Below the pieces are notes generated by a model, which did not search any database, had not been told where the DNA came from, and worked only from the letters and a program-made list of their open reading frames with translations. From Chitinophaga pinensis (GTDB lineage: Bacteria > Pseudomonadota > Gammaproteobacteria > Burkholderiales > Burkholderiaceae_C), in assembly GCA_943326015.2 (NCBI GenBank), contig CALPRQ020000009.1, forward strand, positions 1-64,000: 64,000 bases of DNA, in the 5' to 3' direction. Positions within the stretch are counted from its first letter, which is position 1. Every line of letters begins with the position of its first letter. A program made the position numbers and the translations under genes. This document shows, piece by piece, positions 18,891-30,556 of this stretch.

Positions 18891-21482
18891 TCAGGCCTGC
18901 TCCAGCAGCTCCCGCGCCGCAGGAAAGTCGTAGTTGCGCATGGCCTGAGCCAAGGCCCGGTGGCGTTCGCCCAGGGTCGCTCGCAGCAGCCCCTCATGCT
19001 GTTCGAACAAGTGCAGGCTGTCGACGTCGTAGCTGTGCAACAGGCCCAGCAAGCGGTCGCGCAAGGCCAGCCAGGCGGGATCGTCAGGCACCGCGCGGGA
19101 TGCCACTTCGGCCACAGCCTCGACATCGGGCAAGGCCGGAGCCGCCACGTGAGGCCAGCGATAAGTGGCGCCCTGCTCCGGGTCGGCGACCGGGCCGCTG
19201 CCATGACCCAGGCGCACCGTGAACCAGAAGGTCGAACCGCAACCCGGCTGGCTGTCGCAGCCGGCCTCTCCTTCCATCAGCTCGGCCAGCTGTCGGACCA
19301 GCACCAGACCGAGTCCAGCCCCACCGTAGCGGCGCGTGGTCGAGGCATCGCCCTGCTCCAGGTACTGGAACAGTCGTTCGCGTCTGGCCTCGTCAATGCC
19401 GATGCCGGTGTCGCTGACCTCGAAGCGCAGCTGCACGCGGTCGACTTCGCGCTGCAGCAGCCTGACCTGCAAGTGGACCTTGCCCTGCGCGCTGAACTTG
19501 ATCGCGTTGACCAGATAATGCTGCAGCGCCTGACCGAGCCGCAGAGGATCGCCGACCAGCTGGGCCGGCACCCCGGCATCGACGGCCAGCGTGAAGCCCA
19601 GACCCTTGGCATCGGCCTCGCCGACCAGCCGCAGCGCCAGCTGGTCCAGCAGTTCGCCCAGCACGAAGTCCCCGACCTGCAGCTCCAGTCGGCCGCTGTC
19701 CAGACTGGCGTAATCGAGCATGTCGATGATGATGCCGTGCAGCTGGCGACTGGCGGTCTGCACCTGATCCAGATAGGCCATCTGCTGGGGCGACAGCGGC
19801 GTCTGCGTCGTCAGGTGCAGCATGCCCATGATGGCGTTGAGCGGGGTGCGCAGCTCGTGACTGACGTTGGACAGGAAATCGGACTTGGCTCGGTTGGCCG
19901 CCTCGGCGACATCACGCGCCTGCGCCAGCACCTGCTCGACCCGCTTGCGCTCGCTGATGTCGGTGCTGACGCCACACAGCGCATAGATGCAGCCATTGAC
20001 GTCGCGCAGTGGCAGCTTGGTCGTCGCCATGGCCACGCTGCGCCCGCCAACCGAACGAGTCCACTCGTAGGAAACTCGCTCGCCCTGCATCAGCACGCGC
20101 TGGTCGATCTCGCGCGCCTTGCTGGCCCGCTCGGGATCGCGCAGCTCGAAGTCGTCGCGGCCGATGATGTCTTGATGCATCAGGCCGAAATCCTCGCAGA
20201 CCTGACGGTTGGCGTAGCGGTAGCGGTAGTCGGCGCTCTTGATGAAGATGGCGGCGTCCACGCTGTCGAGTATGGTGTTGAGCCGGTGCTCGCCCTCGCG
20301 CAGCGCCTGCTGCTGCGCGAGATTGCGCTGCTGGTAGTCCCGAAACAGACGCCCCATCCAGCGCGAGAACCACAGCGAGCTGCCCACGGCCAGCAGGCTG
20401 GCCGCCAGCAGCACGGACAGCAGCAGCAGCGCCTGCTCGCGTCCGAGCATCTGCTGCTGGCCGATTTCCTGCCTGACCGGCGCCATGAGCTCGTCATCGA
20501 ACATCGTGACGATCAGCACCCAGCCCCAGGGTTCATAGACACGCACCAGCGCCGTCTTGGGCCTGAGCTTGCGCGTCTCGGGGTCTGGCCAGTCGTAGCT
20601 CAGGAAGCCGCCGCCCTCGCGCGCGAGGCGCATGGTGCGGCCGACCACCGCGGATTCCCGCTCGGGCAGATCCTCGACCGACCTGCCTTCGAGCTGCGGC
20701 GCATTCGGCATCAGGAGGGTCGAGCCCTCCAAGCTGGTGACGGCGACATAGCCGGTGCGGCCGAAACGGGTGAAACGCAGCCGCGCCAGCGCCTCGCCGC
20801 GCTGATGGCGTTCCCAGTGGTGCAGGTAGTCGCCGACCCCGATCACCCAGCCATAGGGCTCGAAGTGGCGCACATAGGACAGCTTGTCGGCCATCTCGCG
20901 GGGATTTTCGAGCGTGTACCAGCGGTAGCGCGCCCAGCCCTCGCCACGCGGCTTGCGCGCGGCCTCAATCAGGCTGCCCATGACGGGCTGGCCAGTATCG
21001 TCCTGGTTGTACAGGTTGAACTTGCCCTCGTGCTCGGGATTGGGCGGCAGCATGCGGATATAGCCCTGCATGTCGTCGACGAAGACATAGCCCCGGCCCT
21101 CGAAGAAGCGGGACGATCGTAGCGCCTCCAGGATCAGCCGCTGGGTCTCGGCTTCGGGGCGGCGGCCAGACTCGCGCTGATGGATGCCCTGTGCCACGCC
21201 ATAGGCCGCATCGACCTGATCGACCAGACTGCGGCGCAGCGCCGCCTCGGTCTGCGAGCGCGTGAAGTCGATCATGCCGAGCACGCTGTCCATCTCGCTG
21301 GCGAGCCTGGCCTGGATCTGCTGCTGCGCCGCCGTCTCGATGTTGCGCAGCGCATCCCGGTGCACGTGCCAGCCCTGCAGCGCGAACAGTCCGGCCAGCA
21401 GCAGGATCAGCACGAACACGATCACCAGCGTGCCGATCAGGTGGAGGCGGGGCAGGTTTTTTTCGTCGGGGACCAGTTTCAT
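18891..21482 (-). CDS. two-Cache/PAS membrane sensor histidine kinase
   Basis: An 863-residue sensor. It has an N-terminal membrane helix (about 12-36), a periplasmic region with two Cache_2-like repeats (GRGYVFVDDMQGYIRMLP and RTGYVAVTSLEGSTLLMP, each followed by a YGWVIGVGDY or WGWVLIVTMFDDE end), a second membrane helix near 365, and a PAS domain (HRLNTILDSVDAAIFIKSAD). The H-box SHELRTPLNA carries H542, followed by N-box VNAIKFSAQGKV and G-boxes DTGIGID and GAGLGLVLV. After the ATPase domain comes a tail (DFPAARELLEQA) of the sort that usually follows a receiver in hybrid kinases, but no receiver is present. No response regulator gene is adjacent. It lies 84 bp upstream of surE. Confidence 0.9.
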   Translation of the reverse strand: MKLVPDEKNLPRLHLIGTLVIVFVLILLLAGLFALQGWHVHRDALRNIETAAQQQIQARLASEMDSVLGMIDFTRSQTEAALRRSLVDQVDAAYGVAQGIHQRESGRRPEAETQRLILEALRSSRFFEGRGYVFVDDMQGYIRMLPPNPEHEGKFNLYNQDDTGQPVMGSLIEAARKPRGEGWARYRWYTLENPREMADKLSYVRHFEPYGWVIGVGDYLHHWERHQRGEALARLRFTRFGRTGYVAVTSLEGSTLLMPNAPQLEGRSVEDLPERESAVVGRTMRLAREGGGFLSYDWPDPETRKLRPKTALVRVYEPWGWVLIVTMFDDELMAPVRQEIGQQQMLGREQALLLLSVLLAASLLAVGSSLWFSRWMGRLFRDYQQRNLAQQQALREGEHRLNTILDSVDAAIFIKSADYRYRYANRQVCEDFGLMHQDIIGRDDFELRDPERASKAREIDQRVLMQGERVSYEWTRSVGGRSVAMATTKLPLRDVNGCIYALCGVSTDISERKRVEQVLAQARDVAEAANRAKSDFLSNVSHELRTPLNAIMGMLHLTTQTPLSPQQMAYLDQVQTASRQLHGIIIDMLDYASLDSGRLELQVGDFVLGELLDQLALRLVGEADAKGLGFTLAVDAGVPAQLVGDPLRLGQALQHYLVNAIKFSAQGKVHLQVRLLQREVDRVQLRFEVSDTGIGIDEARRERLFQYLEQGDASTTRRYGGAGLGLVLVRQLAELMEGEAGCDSQPGCGSTFWFTVRLGHGSGPVADPEQGATYRWPHVAAPALPDVEAVAEVASRAVPDDPAWLALRDRLLGLLHSYDVDSLHLFEQHEGLLRATLGERHRALAQAMRNYDFPAARELLEQA

Positions 21483-21596
21483 GAAATTACCCCGACCGTG
21501 CGGAGAACGCCTTCAACAAAGAAGAAAGTTTACTCGCAAGGCCTGCAGCCCTCCGTTCGATGCACCCGGGCAGCAGCCCAAGCCCATGCAGACACG

Positions 21597-21628
21597 AAAA
21601 AACCGGCCATCTCGCGACGCCGGTTTTT
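21597..21628 (-). terminator. intrinsic terminator after icd
   Basis: AAAAACCGGC and GCCGGTTTTT form a 10-bp stem with a short loop, giving a T-run on the minus strand about 50 bp after the isocitrate dehydrogenase stop. It also works in the other direction. Confidence 0.85.
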
Positions 21629-21677
21629 CGGTTCTGGCAGCCGGCGGCGCAGGGCCGCCGGCTCGGTCGCGGGCCGA

Positions 21678-23912
<2,235 letters not shown>

Positions 23913-23957
23913 GTCGTCCTCTTAAGGGTGCGAGCTCAGGGTTGGAGCAGTGGAACG

Positions 23958-23984
23958 GCGGGCCGGCCCGGTAGGCCGGACCGC
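23958..23984 (-). other. G+C-rich hairpin in the icd leader
   Basis: GCGGGCCGGC pairs with GCCGGACCGC (one mismatch) around a 7-base loop, about 46-72 bp before the icd start. It has no T-run, so it is not a terminator for either neighbour. It could form in the icd 5' leader. Confidence 0.4.
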
Positions 23985-24143
23985 ACAAGCGGCTTCGGGG
24001 GAAGTCAGCTTCAAATTCTAGCCACAAATCACATGGCGGAAAAGTCTTGCATCTTATAGAAGAGTGGCCGGCGACTGATTTCGCTGCAGCGAGTCGAAAC
24101 CGGCGCGTCCCTGCGCGACTGAGGCAGGTAAGATCACGGCACC

Positions 24144-24683
24144 ATGAGCCAGCGCATCGTCTTAGCCACTCCCGCCATCGCACCCACCGGGGCGAATCAT
24201 CAACGACTGCACGACGCTGGTCTGGCGCGCCGCGGCCTGCTGGCCCTGACGCTGGCGTTCGGGCTGGGGGGGCTGCCGTTGGCGCAGGCACAGACCCCGC
24301 AGAGCGGGCTGCCGCACAGCAGGATCCAGGCCGGCATGCACCTGATCGATGCGCAGGTCGCGGCCACGCCGCAGCAGCGCAGCATCGGCCTGATGTGGCG
24401 CCAGCAGATGCCGGCCAACGAAGGCATGCTGTTCGTCTTCGAGCAGCCTGCCGTGCAATGCTTCTGGATGAAGAACACGCTGCTGCCGCTGACGGCGGCC
24501 TTCGTCGCCGACGACGGATCAATCATCAACCTGGCCGACATGCAGCCGCACAGCGAGGCCAACCACTGCTCGGCGCAACCGGTGCGCTTCGTGCTCGAGA
24601 TGCAGCAGGGCTGGTTCGCCAGGCGCGGCATCCAGGCCGGCTTCAAGCTCACTGGCGCGCCATTCAAGCCCGGCCAGCCCTGA
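24144..24683 (+). CDS. DUF192 domain protein, probably exported
   Basis: A 179-residue protein whose C-terminal 120 residues match DUF192: IDAQVAATPQQRSIGLMWRQQMPANEGMLFVFEQPAVQCFWMKNTLLPL, then FVADDGSI and VRFVLEMQQGWFARRGIQAG. The N-terminus has an RRGLLALTLAFGLGGLPLAQAQ segment that looks like a signal peptide ending near residue 50, so the mature protein would be periplasmic. The family function is unknown. It ends 6 bp before a terminator shared with sodB. Confidence 0.88.
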   Translation: MSQRIVLATPAIAPTGANHQRLHDAGLARRGLLALTLAFGLGGLPLAQAQTPQSGLPHSRIQAGMHLIDAQVAATPQQRSIGLMWRQQMPANEGMLFVFEQPAVQCFWMKNTLLPLTAAFVADDGSIINLADMQPHSEANHCSAQPVRFVLEMQQGWFARRGIQAGFKLTGAPFKPGQP

Positions 24684-24688
24684 AAAAC

Positions 24689-24723
24689 AAAAAACCCGCA
24701 AGCCTCGACGGCTGCGGGTTTTT
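24689..24723. terminator. bidirectional terminator between the DUF192 gene and sodB
   Basis: AACCCGCA/AGCC pairs with GGCT/GCGGGTT, with A-runs before and T-runs after. It lies between two convergent genes and can serve both. Confidence 0.85.
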
Positions 24724-24758
24724 GGCGGGCAGCGCGTGACGGGCACGCGCAGCGCCGA

Positions 24759-25340
24759 TCAGGCGAAGTTGGCTTCGGCGAACGACCAGTTGACCAGCTT
24801 GTCGAGGAAGGTCTCGACGAACTTCGGACGCATGTTGCGGTAGTCGATGTAGTAGGCGTGTTCCCAGACGTCAACCGTCAGCAGGGCCTTGTCTTCGGTG
24901 GTCAGCGGGGTGCCGGCAGCACCGGTGTTGACGATGTCGACCGAGCCATCGGCCTTCTTGACCAGCCAGGTCCAGCCGGAACCGAAGTTGCCGACGGCCG
25001 ACTTGACGAAGGCTTCCTTGAAGGCGGCGTAGCTGCCGAACTTGGCATTGATGGCATCGGCCAGCGCGCCGGTGGGCTCGCCGCCGCCGTTGGGCTTCAT
25101 GCAGTTCCAGAAGAAGGTATGGTTCCAGATCTGGGCCGCATTGTTGTAGATGCCGCCGCTGGACTGCTTGACGATGGATTCGAGGTCGAGGTGTTCGAAC
25201 TCGGTGCCCTTTTGCAGATTGTTCAGGTTGACCACGTAGGCATTGTGGTGCTTGCCATGGTGGTACTCCAGGGTTTCCTGGCTGTAATGGGGGGCCAGGG
25301 CGTCGATCGCGTAGGGCAATGCGGGCAGGGTGTGTTCCAT
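24759..25340 (-). CDS. sodB: superoxide dismutase, Fe-type
   Basis: A 193-residue SodB. Metal ligands are visible: H27 in [12 protein letters not shown]74 in WNHTFFWNC, and D157 and H161 in [11 protein letters not shown]. The start is the ATG at 25340 ([11 protein letters not shown]), with GAGGAAG seven bases before; the frame stays open 105 bases upstream but that part is not SOD-like. The FFWNCM stretch after H74 and the overall length are typical of iron enzymes; metal use cannot be proven from sequence. Cytosolic. Confidence 0.95.
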   Translation of the reverse strand: MEHTLPALPYAIDALAPHYSQETLEYHHGKHHNAYVVNLNNLQKGTEFEHLDLESIVKQSSGGIYNNAAQIWNHTFFWNCMKPNGGGEPTGALADAINAKFGSYAAFKEAFVKSAVGNFGSGWTWLVKKADGSVDIVNTGAAGTPLTTEDKALLTVDVWEHAYYIDYRNMRPKFVETFLDKLVNWSFAEANFA

Positions 25341-25492
25341 CTGTGCTTCCTCGGGTTGGTGTTGATGACAGTCGATGATTGTAGGAAACAAACAAGGCCT
25401 TGCGGATGCTGCGGGCAATCGGGACATAATCGGCAAAATCATCACGGCGCATCACACAGGGTCCCGAAGCGCCTGTCACAAGGAGTATCGAA

Positions 25493-26128
25493 TTGCTGTC
25501 TATCCTGGAAGCGGCCGGCTGGCCGATCTGGCCGCTGCTGGCCTGCTCGGTGCTGGGCCTGGCACTGGCGCTGGAGCGTTTCATCAGCCTCAGCGCGTCG
25601 CGCGTGGCGCCGCCCGGTGTGCTCGGAGAAGCCTTGCTGGCCGCACGCGCGGGGCTGCCCACCCCCGAGGTGTTGCGGCAGTTCGAGGAGCATTCGGTGC
25701 TGGGCGCCGTGCTGGCCAGCGGCTGGCGCACGCTGCAGCGCAACCCCGCTGCCAGCGAGGCCGAACTGCGCTCGGCGCTCGAGTCGGCCGGCCGGCTGGC
25801 GGCGGCCCGGCTGCACCATAACCTGACCGCGCTGGGTACGATTGCCTCGGCTGCGCCGCTGCTGGGGCTGCTCGGCACGGTGATCGGCATGATCGATATC
25901 TTCGGCTCGCAAGGCAGCGCTGCCGGCCTGACGCCAGGCGGCGGCGACCCGGCCCAGTTGGCGCACGGCATCTCGATCGCGCTCTACAACACGGCCTTCG
26001 GCCTGCTGGTGGCCATTCCGGCGCTGGTCTGCTGGCGCCACCTGCGCGCGCGCGCCGACGCGCATCTGCTGCAGCTCGAAATCGCAACCGAGCGCTTCGC
26101 GCAGCAGCTCTGCGCGCAGCGCCGCTGA
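25493..26128 (+). CDS. MotA/TolQ/ExbB-family proton channel (second copy)
   Basis: A 211-residue inner-membrane protein starting at a TTG with AGGAG eight bases upstream. Segments seen: WPIWPLLACSVLGLALALERFI at the N-terminus, LTALGTIASAAPLLGLLGTVIGMIDIF in the middle and ISIALYNTAFGLLVAIPALVCWRHL. It pairs with the ExbD-like product downstream. The position before lpxK-kdsB is a common Burkholderiales arrangement, so the pair may energise an envelope process rather than siderophore uptake. Distinct from the exbB at 12.6 kb. Confidence 0.9.
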   Translation: MLSILEAAGWPIWPLLACSVLGLALALERFISLSASRVAPPGVLGEALLAARAGLPTPEVLRQFEEHSVLGAVLASGWRTLQRNPAASEAELRSALESAGRLAAARLHHNLTALGTIASAAPLLGLLGTVIGMIDIFGSQGSAAGLTPGGGDPAQLAHGISIALYNTAFGLLVAIPALVCWRHLRARADAHLLQLEIATERFAQQLCAQRR

Positions 26129-26174
26129 AAGCCAAGGTCAGCCTGCCGGCCACCCCATCTCTTTGCGACACACC

Positions 26175-26612
26175 ATGAACTTCAGAAAATCAGGCTTCGA
26201 CCAGGGAAGCCCGGATCCCGAGATCAACCTGATCCCCTTCATCGACGTGCTGCTGGTGGTGCTGATCTTCCTGATGCTGACCACCACCTACAGCCGCTAC
26301 AGCGAACTGCGGGTGGTGCTGCCGGTGGCCCAGGCCGATGCGCAACAGCTGCGCCCGCATGAGCTGGTCGTGACGGTGGCGGCCAACGGCCGCTATGCGC
26401 TCGACCGCCAGCCACTGGCCAGGCAGGACAGCGAGGCGCTGATCCAGGCCTTGCGGGAGGCCGCGCGCCAGCCCGTTGGCGAAAACACGGTGCTGGTCAT
26501 CAGTGCCGACGAGGCCGCCAGCTACCAGTCCGTGATCCGGGTCATGGAGGCGGCGCGCCGCAGCGGGCTCGAACGCATCGTGTTCGCCACCCGCCAGCCG
26601 CAGGGGAATTGA
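26175..26612 (+). CDS. ExbD/TolR-family protein (second copy)
   Basis: A 145-residue protein from the ATG at 26175 (MNFRKSGFDQG); a TTG 12 bases upstream is an alternative. One membrane helix carries the conserved aspartate (INLIPFIDVLLVVLIFLMLTT). The periplasmic part has ELVVTVAANGRYALDRQPL and VLVISADEAASYQSVIRVMEAA. It forms a channel complex with the upstream ExbB-like protein. The lpxK start follows 2 bp after its stop. Confidence 0.92.
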   Translation: MNFRKSGFDQGSPDPEINLIPFIDVLLVVLIFLMLTTTYSRYSELRVVLPVAQADAQQLRPHELVVTVAANGRYALDRQPLARQDSEALIQALREAARQPVGENTVLVISADEAASYQSVIRVMEAARRSGLERIVFATRQPQGN

Positions 26613-26614
26613 GC

Positions 26615-27712
26615 ATGTCGGCTCGACTGCAACAGGCCTGGCTGCGCCGTGGCCCGCTGGCCGCCCTGCTCTGGCCGGTTTCCTGCCTCTACGGCACGCT
26701 GATGGCGCTGCGCCGCCTGGCCTACCGCAGCTGCTTCAAGCCCAGCGAGCGGCTGCCGGTGCCGGTGCTGGTGGTGGGCAATGTGGTGGTGGGCGGCGCC
26801 GGCAAGACGCCGACCGTGATCGCGCTGCTGCGCCATCTGCGCGCCCAAGGCTGGACCCCCGGCGTGATCTCGCGCGGCTACGGCCGCGAGGGCGACGGCT
26901 GCCTGGAGATCACTCCCGACAGCAGCAGCCGCGAGGCCGGCGACGAGCCGCTGCTGATCGCGCGCGCCAGCAGCGCACCGATGGTGGTCGGGCGCCAGCG
27001 CGCCGAAGCCGGCCACCTGCTGCTGACGCGCCACCCCGAGGTCGACCTGATCGTCTGCGATGACGGCATGCAGCACTGGGCGCTGGCGCGCGACCTGACC
27101 GTGGTGGTGTTCGACGAGCGCGGCACCGGCAACGGCTGGCTGCTGCCGGCCGGACTGCTGCGCGAACCCTGGCCGGCCCGCCCCTGGGGTGACGGCAAGG
27201 GTGAACTGCTGGTGCTGCGCACCGCAAGACCAGGCATTGAATTGCCGCCGCTGCTGCCCGCCCGGCCAAGCGACGCGGTCCATGCGGCAAGGCGCGAACT
27301 CGCGGCCGAGGCAATCAACGCCCAGGGCCAGCGACACATGCTGGCCGAACTGGCTGGGCAGGAAGGTGTCGAAACCGGAGCGCTGGCCGGCATCGCGCAG
27401 CCGCAGCGCTTCTTCGAGATGCTGCACGCGCGCGGCCTGGGGCTGCAGCACGAACTCGCACTGCCCGACCATGCCGACGGCCCTGCCCTGCTGGCAGCGC
27501 TGCTGGCCGAGCATCGCCCCGGCAGGCGCTGGTTCTGCACCGAGAAGGACGCGGTCAAGCTGTTTCCGCTGCTGGCCGGAAAGCCTGAACTTGAGGTCTG
27601 GGCCGTGCCGCTGGAACAGACACCCGAACCAGCCTTCTGGGATGAGCTCGACCAGGCCCTGAAACGGCTGCAGGAGCGACTATCATCCCGTCATGGACGC
27701 CAAACTCCTTGA
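26615..27712 (+). CDS. lpxK: tetraacyldisaccharide 4'-kinase LpxK
   Basis: A 365-residue lipid A kinase that phosphorylates the 4' position of the tetraacyldisaccharide at the inner membrane. Walker A is in [13 protein letters not shown] (55-67); ISRGYGRE and [16 protein letters not shown] follow, all typical of LpxK. The start is taken at the ATG at 26615; a TTG at 26609 overlapping the exbD stop is possible. Its 3' end overlaps the Trm112-like gene by 20 bp, so they are coupled. Followed by kdsB for Kdo activation. Confidence 0.95.
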   Translation: MSARLQQAWLRRGPLAALLWPVSCLYGTLMALRRLAYRSCFKPSERLPVPVLVVGNVVVGGAGKTPTVIALLRHLRAQGWTPGVISRGYGREGDGCLEITPDSSSREAGDEPLLIARASSAPMVVGRQRAEAGHLLLTRHPEVDLIVCDDGMQHWALARDLTVVVFDERGTGNGWLLPAGLLREPWPARPWGDGKGELLVLRTARPGIELPPLLPARPSDAVHAARRELAAEAINAQGQRHMLAELAGQEGVETGALAGIAQPQRFFEMLHARGLGLQHELALPDHADGPALLAALLAEHRPGRRWFCTEKDAVKLFPLLAGKPELEVWAVPLEQTPEPAFWDELDQALKRLQERLSSRHGRQTP

Positions 27713-27902
27713 ATTGCTGGTCTGCCCCGTCACCAAGGGCCCCCTGATCTACCTGCGCGAGTCGCAGGAACTCGTCTCGCGCAGCGCTCGCCTGGCCTAT
27801 CCGGTGCGCGACGGCATCCCGATCCTGCTGGAAAACGAGGCGCGCGAGCTCAGCGACGACGAACTCGAACGCCTGCCGCGCAGCGAGAGCCCGGCAGCAT
27901 GA
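27693..27902 (+). CDS. Trm112-family small protein (YcaR-like)
   Basis: A 69-residue protein: [20 protein letters not shown], then [20 protein letters not shown], the standard bacterial Trm112/YcaR pattern. In eukaryotes and some bacteria such proteins activate methyltransferases; here only one of the zinc cysteines (C11) is left, as in other bacterial copies. It overlaps the lpxK end by 20 bp and the kdsB start by 4 bp (ATGA). Confidence 0.93.
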   Translation: MDAKLLELLVCPVTKGPLIYLRESQELVSRSARLAYPVRDGIPILLENEARELSDDELERLPRSESPAA

Positions 27903-28702
27903 GCCACGACGAAACCACGGCCCCCTTCCATGTGCTGATCCCGGCCCGGCTGGCATCGAGCCGGCTGCGCAACAAGCCGCTGGCCGACATCTGCGGCCAG
28001 CCGATGATCGTGCGCGTGGCCGAGCGCGTGCGGCTGAGCCGCGCCCAGTCCTGCGTGGTCGCGACCGACGACGAACAGATCCTGGCGGCCTGCCGCACGG
28101 CCGGCGTCGACGCCTTGCTCACCCGCGCCGACCACCCGAGCGGCAGCGACCGCCTGGCCGAGGCCTGCACCCTGCTGGGTTTGCCGGATGACGCCATCGT
28201 CGTCAACGTGCAGGGCGACGAGCCGCTGATGGACCCGGCGCTGATCGAGGCCGTCGCGGCCGAACTGCAGCGCCGCCCCGACTGCGTGATGAGCACGGCC
28301 GCGCACGCGATCGAGCACGCGGCCGAATTCGCCAACCCGAACGTGGTCAAGGTCGTGCTCGACCGCCGCGGCACCGCGCAGTACTTCAGCCGCGCGCCGA
28401 TTCCCTGGTGGCGCGACGGCATGGCAGAGGCCTGGAGCGAAGGCATCGTGGAACTGCCGCAAAGCCCGCTGCCGCTGCGCCATGTCGGCATCTACGGCTA
28501 CCGGGTCGGCTTCCTCAAGGCCTTTCCCGGACTGGAACCCGCCCCCACCGAGCAATGCGAGTCGCTCGAACAGCTGCGCGTGCTCTGGCATGGCGAACGC
28601 ATCGCGGTACACGTGACCGATCACGCGCCCGGACCTGGCGTGGACACCCAGGCCGACCTTGAGCGGGTGCGCGAGATCTTCGCGGCCCGTCCGGGCCTCT
28701 GA
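27899..28702 (+). CDS. kdsB: 3-deoxy-manno-octulosonate cytidylyltransferase KdsB
   Basis: A 267-residue enzyme that activates Kdo to CMP-Kdo for the LPS inner core. Visible: [24 protein letters not shown] at the start, [35 protein letters not shown], and the C-terminal [38 protein letters not shown]. Length is the family norm plus a few residues. It overlaps the Trm112-like gene by 4 bp. Confidence 0.96.
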   Translation: MSHDETTAPFHVLIPARLASSRLRNKPLADICGQPMIVRVAERVRLSRAQSCVVATDDEQILAACRTAGVDALLTRADHPSGSDRLAEACTLLGLPDDAIVVNVQGDEPLMDPALIEAVAAELQRRPDCVMSTAAHAIEHAAEFANPNVVKVVLDRRGTAQYFSRAPIPWWRDGMAEAWSEGIVELPQSPLPLRHVGIYGYRVGFLKAFPGLEPAPTEQCESLEQLRVLWHGERIAVHVTDHAPGPGVDTQADLERVREIFAARPGL

Positions 28703-28764
28703 AGTCGGCGGCGCATCGACCGCGAAACTGCGCTCCGGCGTCAGCTTGATGACAAGATGGGCGT

Positions 28765-28808
28765 GCTATCCTTGGCTGTTTGCCCAGCAGGGGCAGGCAA
28801 CGGATAGC
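28765..28808 (+). other. extended hairpin in the adk leader
   Basis: GCTATCC (28765-28771) pairs with GGATAGC (28802-28808), and inside it TTGCC (28780-28784) with GGCAA (28796-28800). It ends 41 bases before the adk start. There is no T-run after it, so it is not a kdsB terminator; it may be a leader structure or an operator. Confidence 0.4.
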
Positions 28809-28828
28809 CACGCATCGCAGCAATTTGA

Positions 28829-29506
<678 letters not shown>

Positions 29507-29546
29507 TCCACTGAGCGCACAGGCCTGAGCGGCCTGTGGCGGACTG

Positions 29547-29581
29547 AAAAACCCCTGACGCCCGGCGTGCAGGGGTTTTTT
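29547..29581. terminator. terminator after adk
   Basis: AAAAACCCCTG pairs with CAGGGGTTTTT (11 bp) and a T-run follows on the plus strand. It also serves the convergent liuE in the other direction. Confidence 0.9.
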
Positions 29582-29626
29582 GCTTGCCGCTGAAATCAGT
29601 CCAGCCGCGCTCCTCGACAGCTCTTC

Positions 29627-30538
29627 TCAGCCGCGCCGCGCCAGCAGCGCCCGCGCCACGCGCGAACCGGTAGGCCGGCCCAGCGCCGCGCTGATGAAGG
29701 CGCCGGCGTCGACCAGGGCGTCGAGGTCGATGCCGGTCTCGATGCCCATGCCGTGCAGCAGGTAGACCAGGTCCTCGGTGGCGACGTTGCCGGTCGCGCC
29801 CTTGGCATAGGGGCAGCCGCCGAGGCCCGCGACCGAAGACTGGAAGTTCCAGACTCCCAGCTGCAGGGCCGCCAGGGTGTTGCTCAAGGCCTGACCGTAG
29901 GTGTCGTGGAAATGGCCGCTGATGTGGTCGATGTCGTAGTGCCGCAGCGTGGCTTCGATCGCACGTTGCACCTTCAGTGGCGTGCCGACGCCGATGGTGT
30001 CGGCAACGTCGACGCGCTGCACGCCGATGGCCTTCATCAGGCCGGCCAGCATTTCGACGCGCTCAGGCGCGATCTCGCCCTCGTAGGGACAGCCGACCGT
30101 GCAACTCATGGCGCCACGCACTGCGATGCCGGCGTCCAGCGCGGCCTGCACCACGGGGGCGAAGCGATCCATGCTCTCGGCGATGCTGCAGTTGATGTTC
30201 TTCTGGCTGAAGGCCTCACTCGCCGCGCCGAAGACGACGATCTCGTCGGGCTGGTCGGCCAGCGCGGCCTCGAAGCCCTTGAGATTGGGCGTCAGCACCG
30301 AGTAGCGCACGCCGTCGCGGCGCTCGATGCCGCTCATGACCTGATGGTTGTCGGCCATCTGCGGCACCCATTTCGGGCTGACGTAGCTGGTGACCTCGAT
30401 CTCGCGCAGACCGGCAGCCTGCAGGCGCTGCACGAGTTCGATCTTGACCGCGGCAGGCAGCGGCTGCGGCTCGTTCTGCAGACCGTCGCGCGGCCCGACC
30501 TCGACCAGCCGGACGCTTGGGGGATAGTTCATGCTCAT
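29627..30538 (-). CDS. liuE: hydroxymethylglutaryl-CoA lyase
   Basis: A 303-residue TIM-barrel lyase that splits HMG-CoA to acetyl-CoA and acetoacetate, the last step of leucine breakdown. It opens with VRLVEVGPRDGLQNEPQPLP and carries the metal/base block SGHFHDTYGQALSNTLAAL. The family signature with the active cysteine is SVAGLGGCPYAKGATGNVATED. It is 18 bp after liuD and is the last gene of the leftward liu group. Confidence 0.96.
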   Translation of the reverse strand: MSMNYPPSVRLVEVGPRDGLQNEPQPLPAAVKIELVQRLQAAGLREIEVTSYVSPKWVPQMADNHQVMSGIERRDGVRYSVLTPNLKGFEAALADQPDEIVVFGAASEAFSQKNINCSIAESMDRFAPVVQAALDAGIAVRGAMSCTVGCPYEGEIAPERVEMLAGLMKAIGVQRVDVADTIGVGTPLKVQRAIEATLRHYDIDHISGHFHDTYGQALSNTLAALQLGVWNFQSSVAGLGGCPYAKGATGNVATEDLVYLLHGMGIETGIDLDALVDAGAFISAALGRPTGSRVARALLARRG

Positions 30539-30556
30539 CTGGATTCCTGTGCGGTT

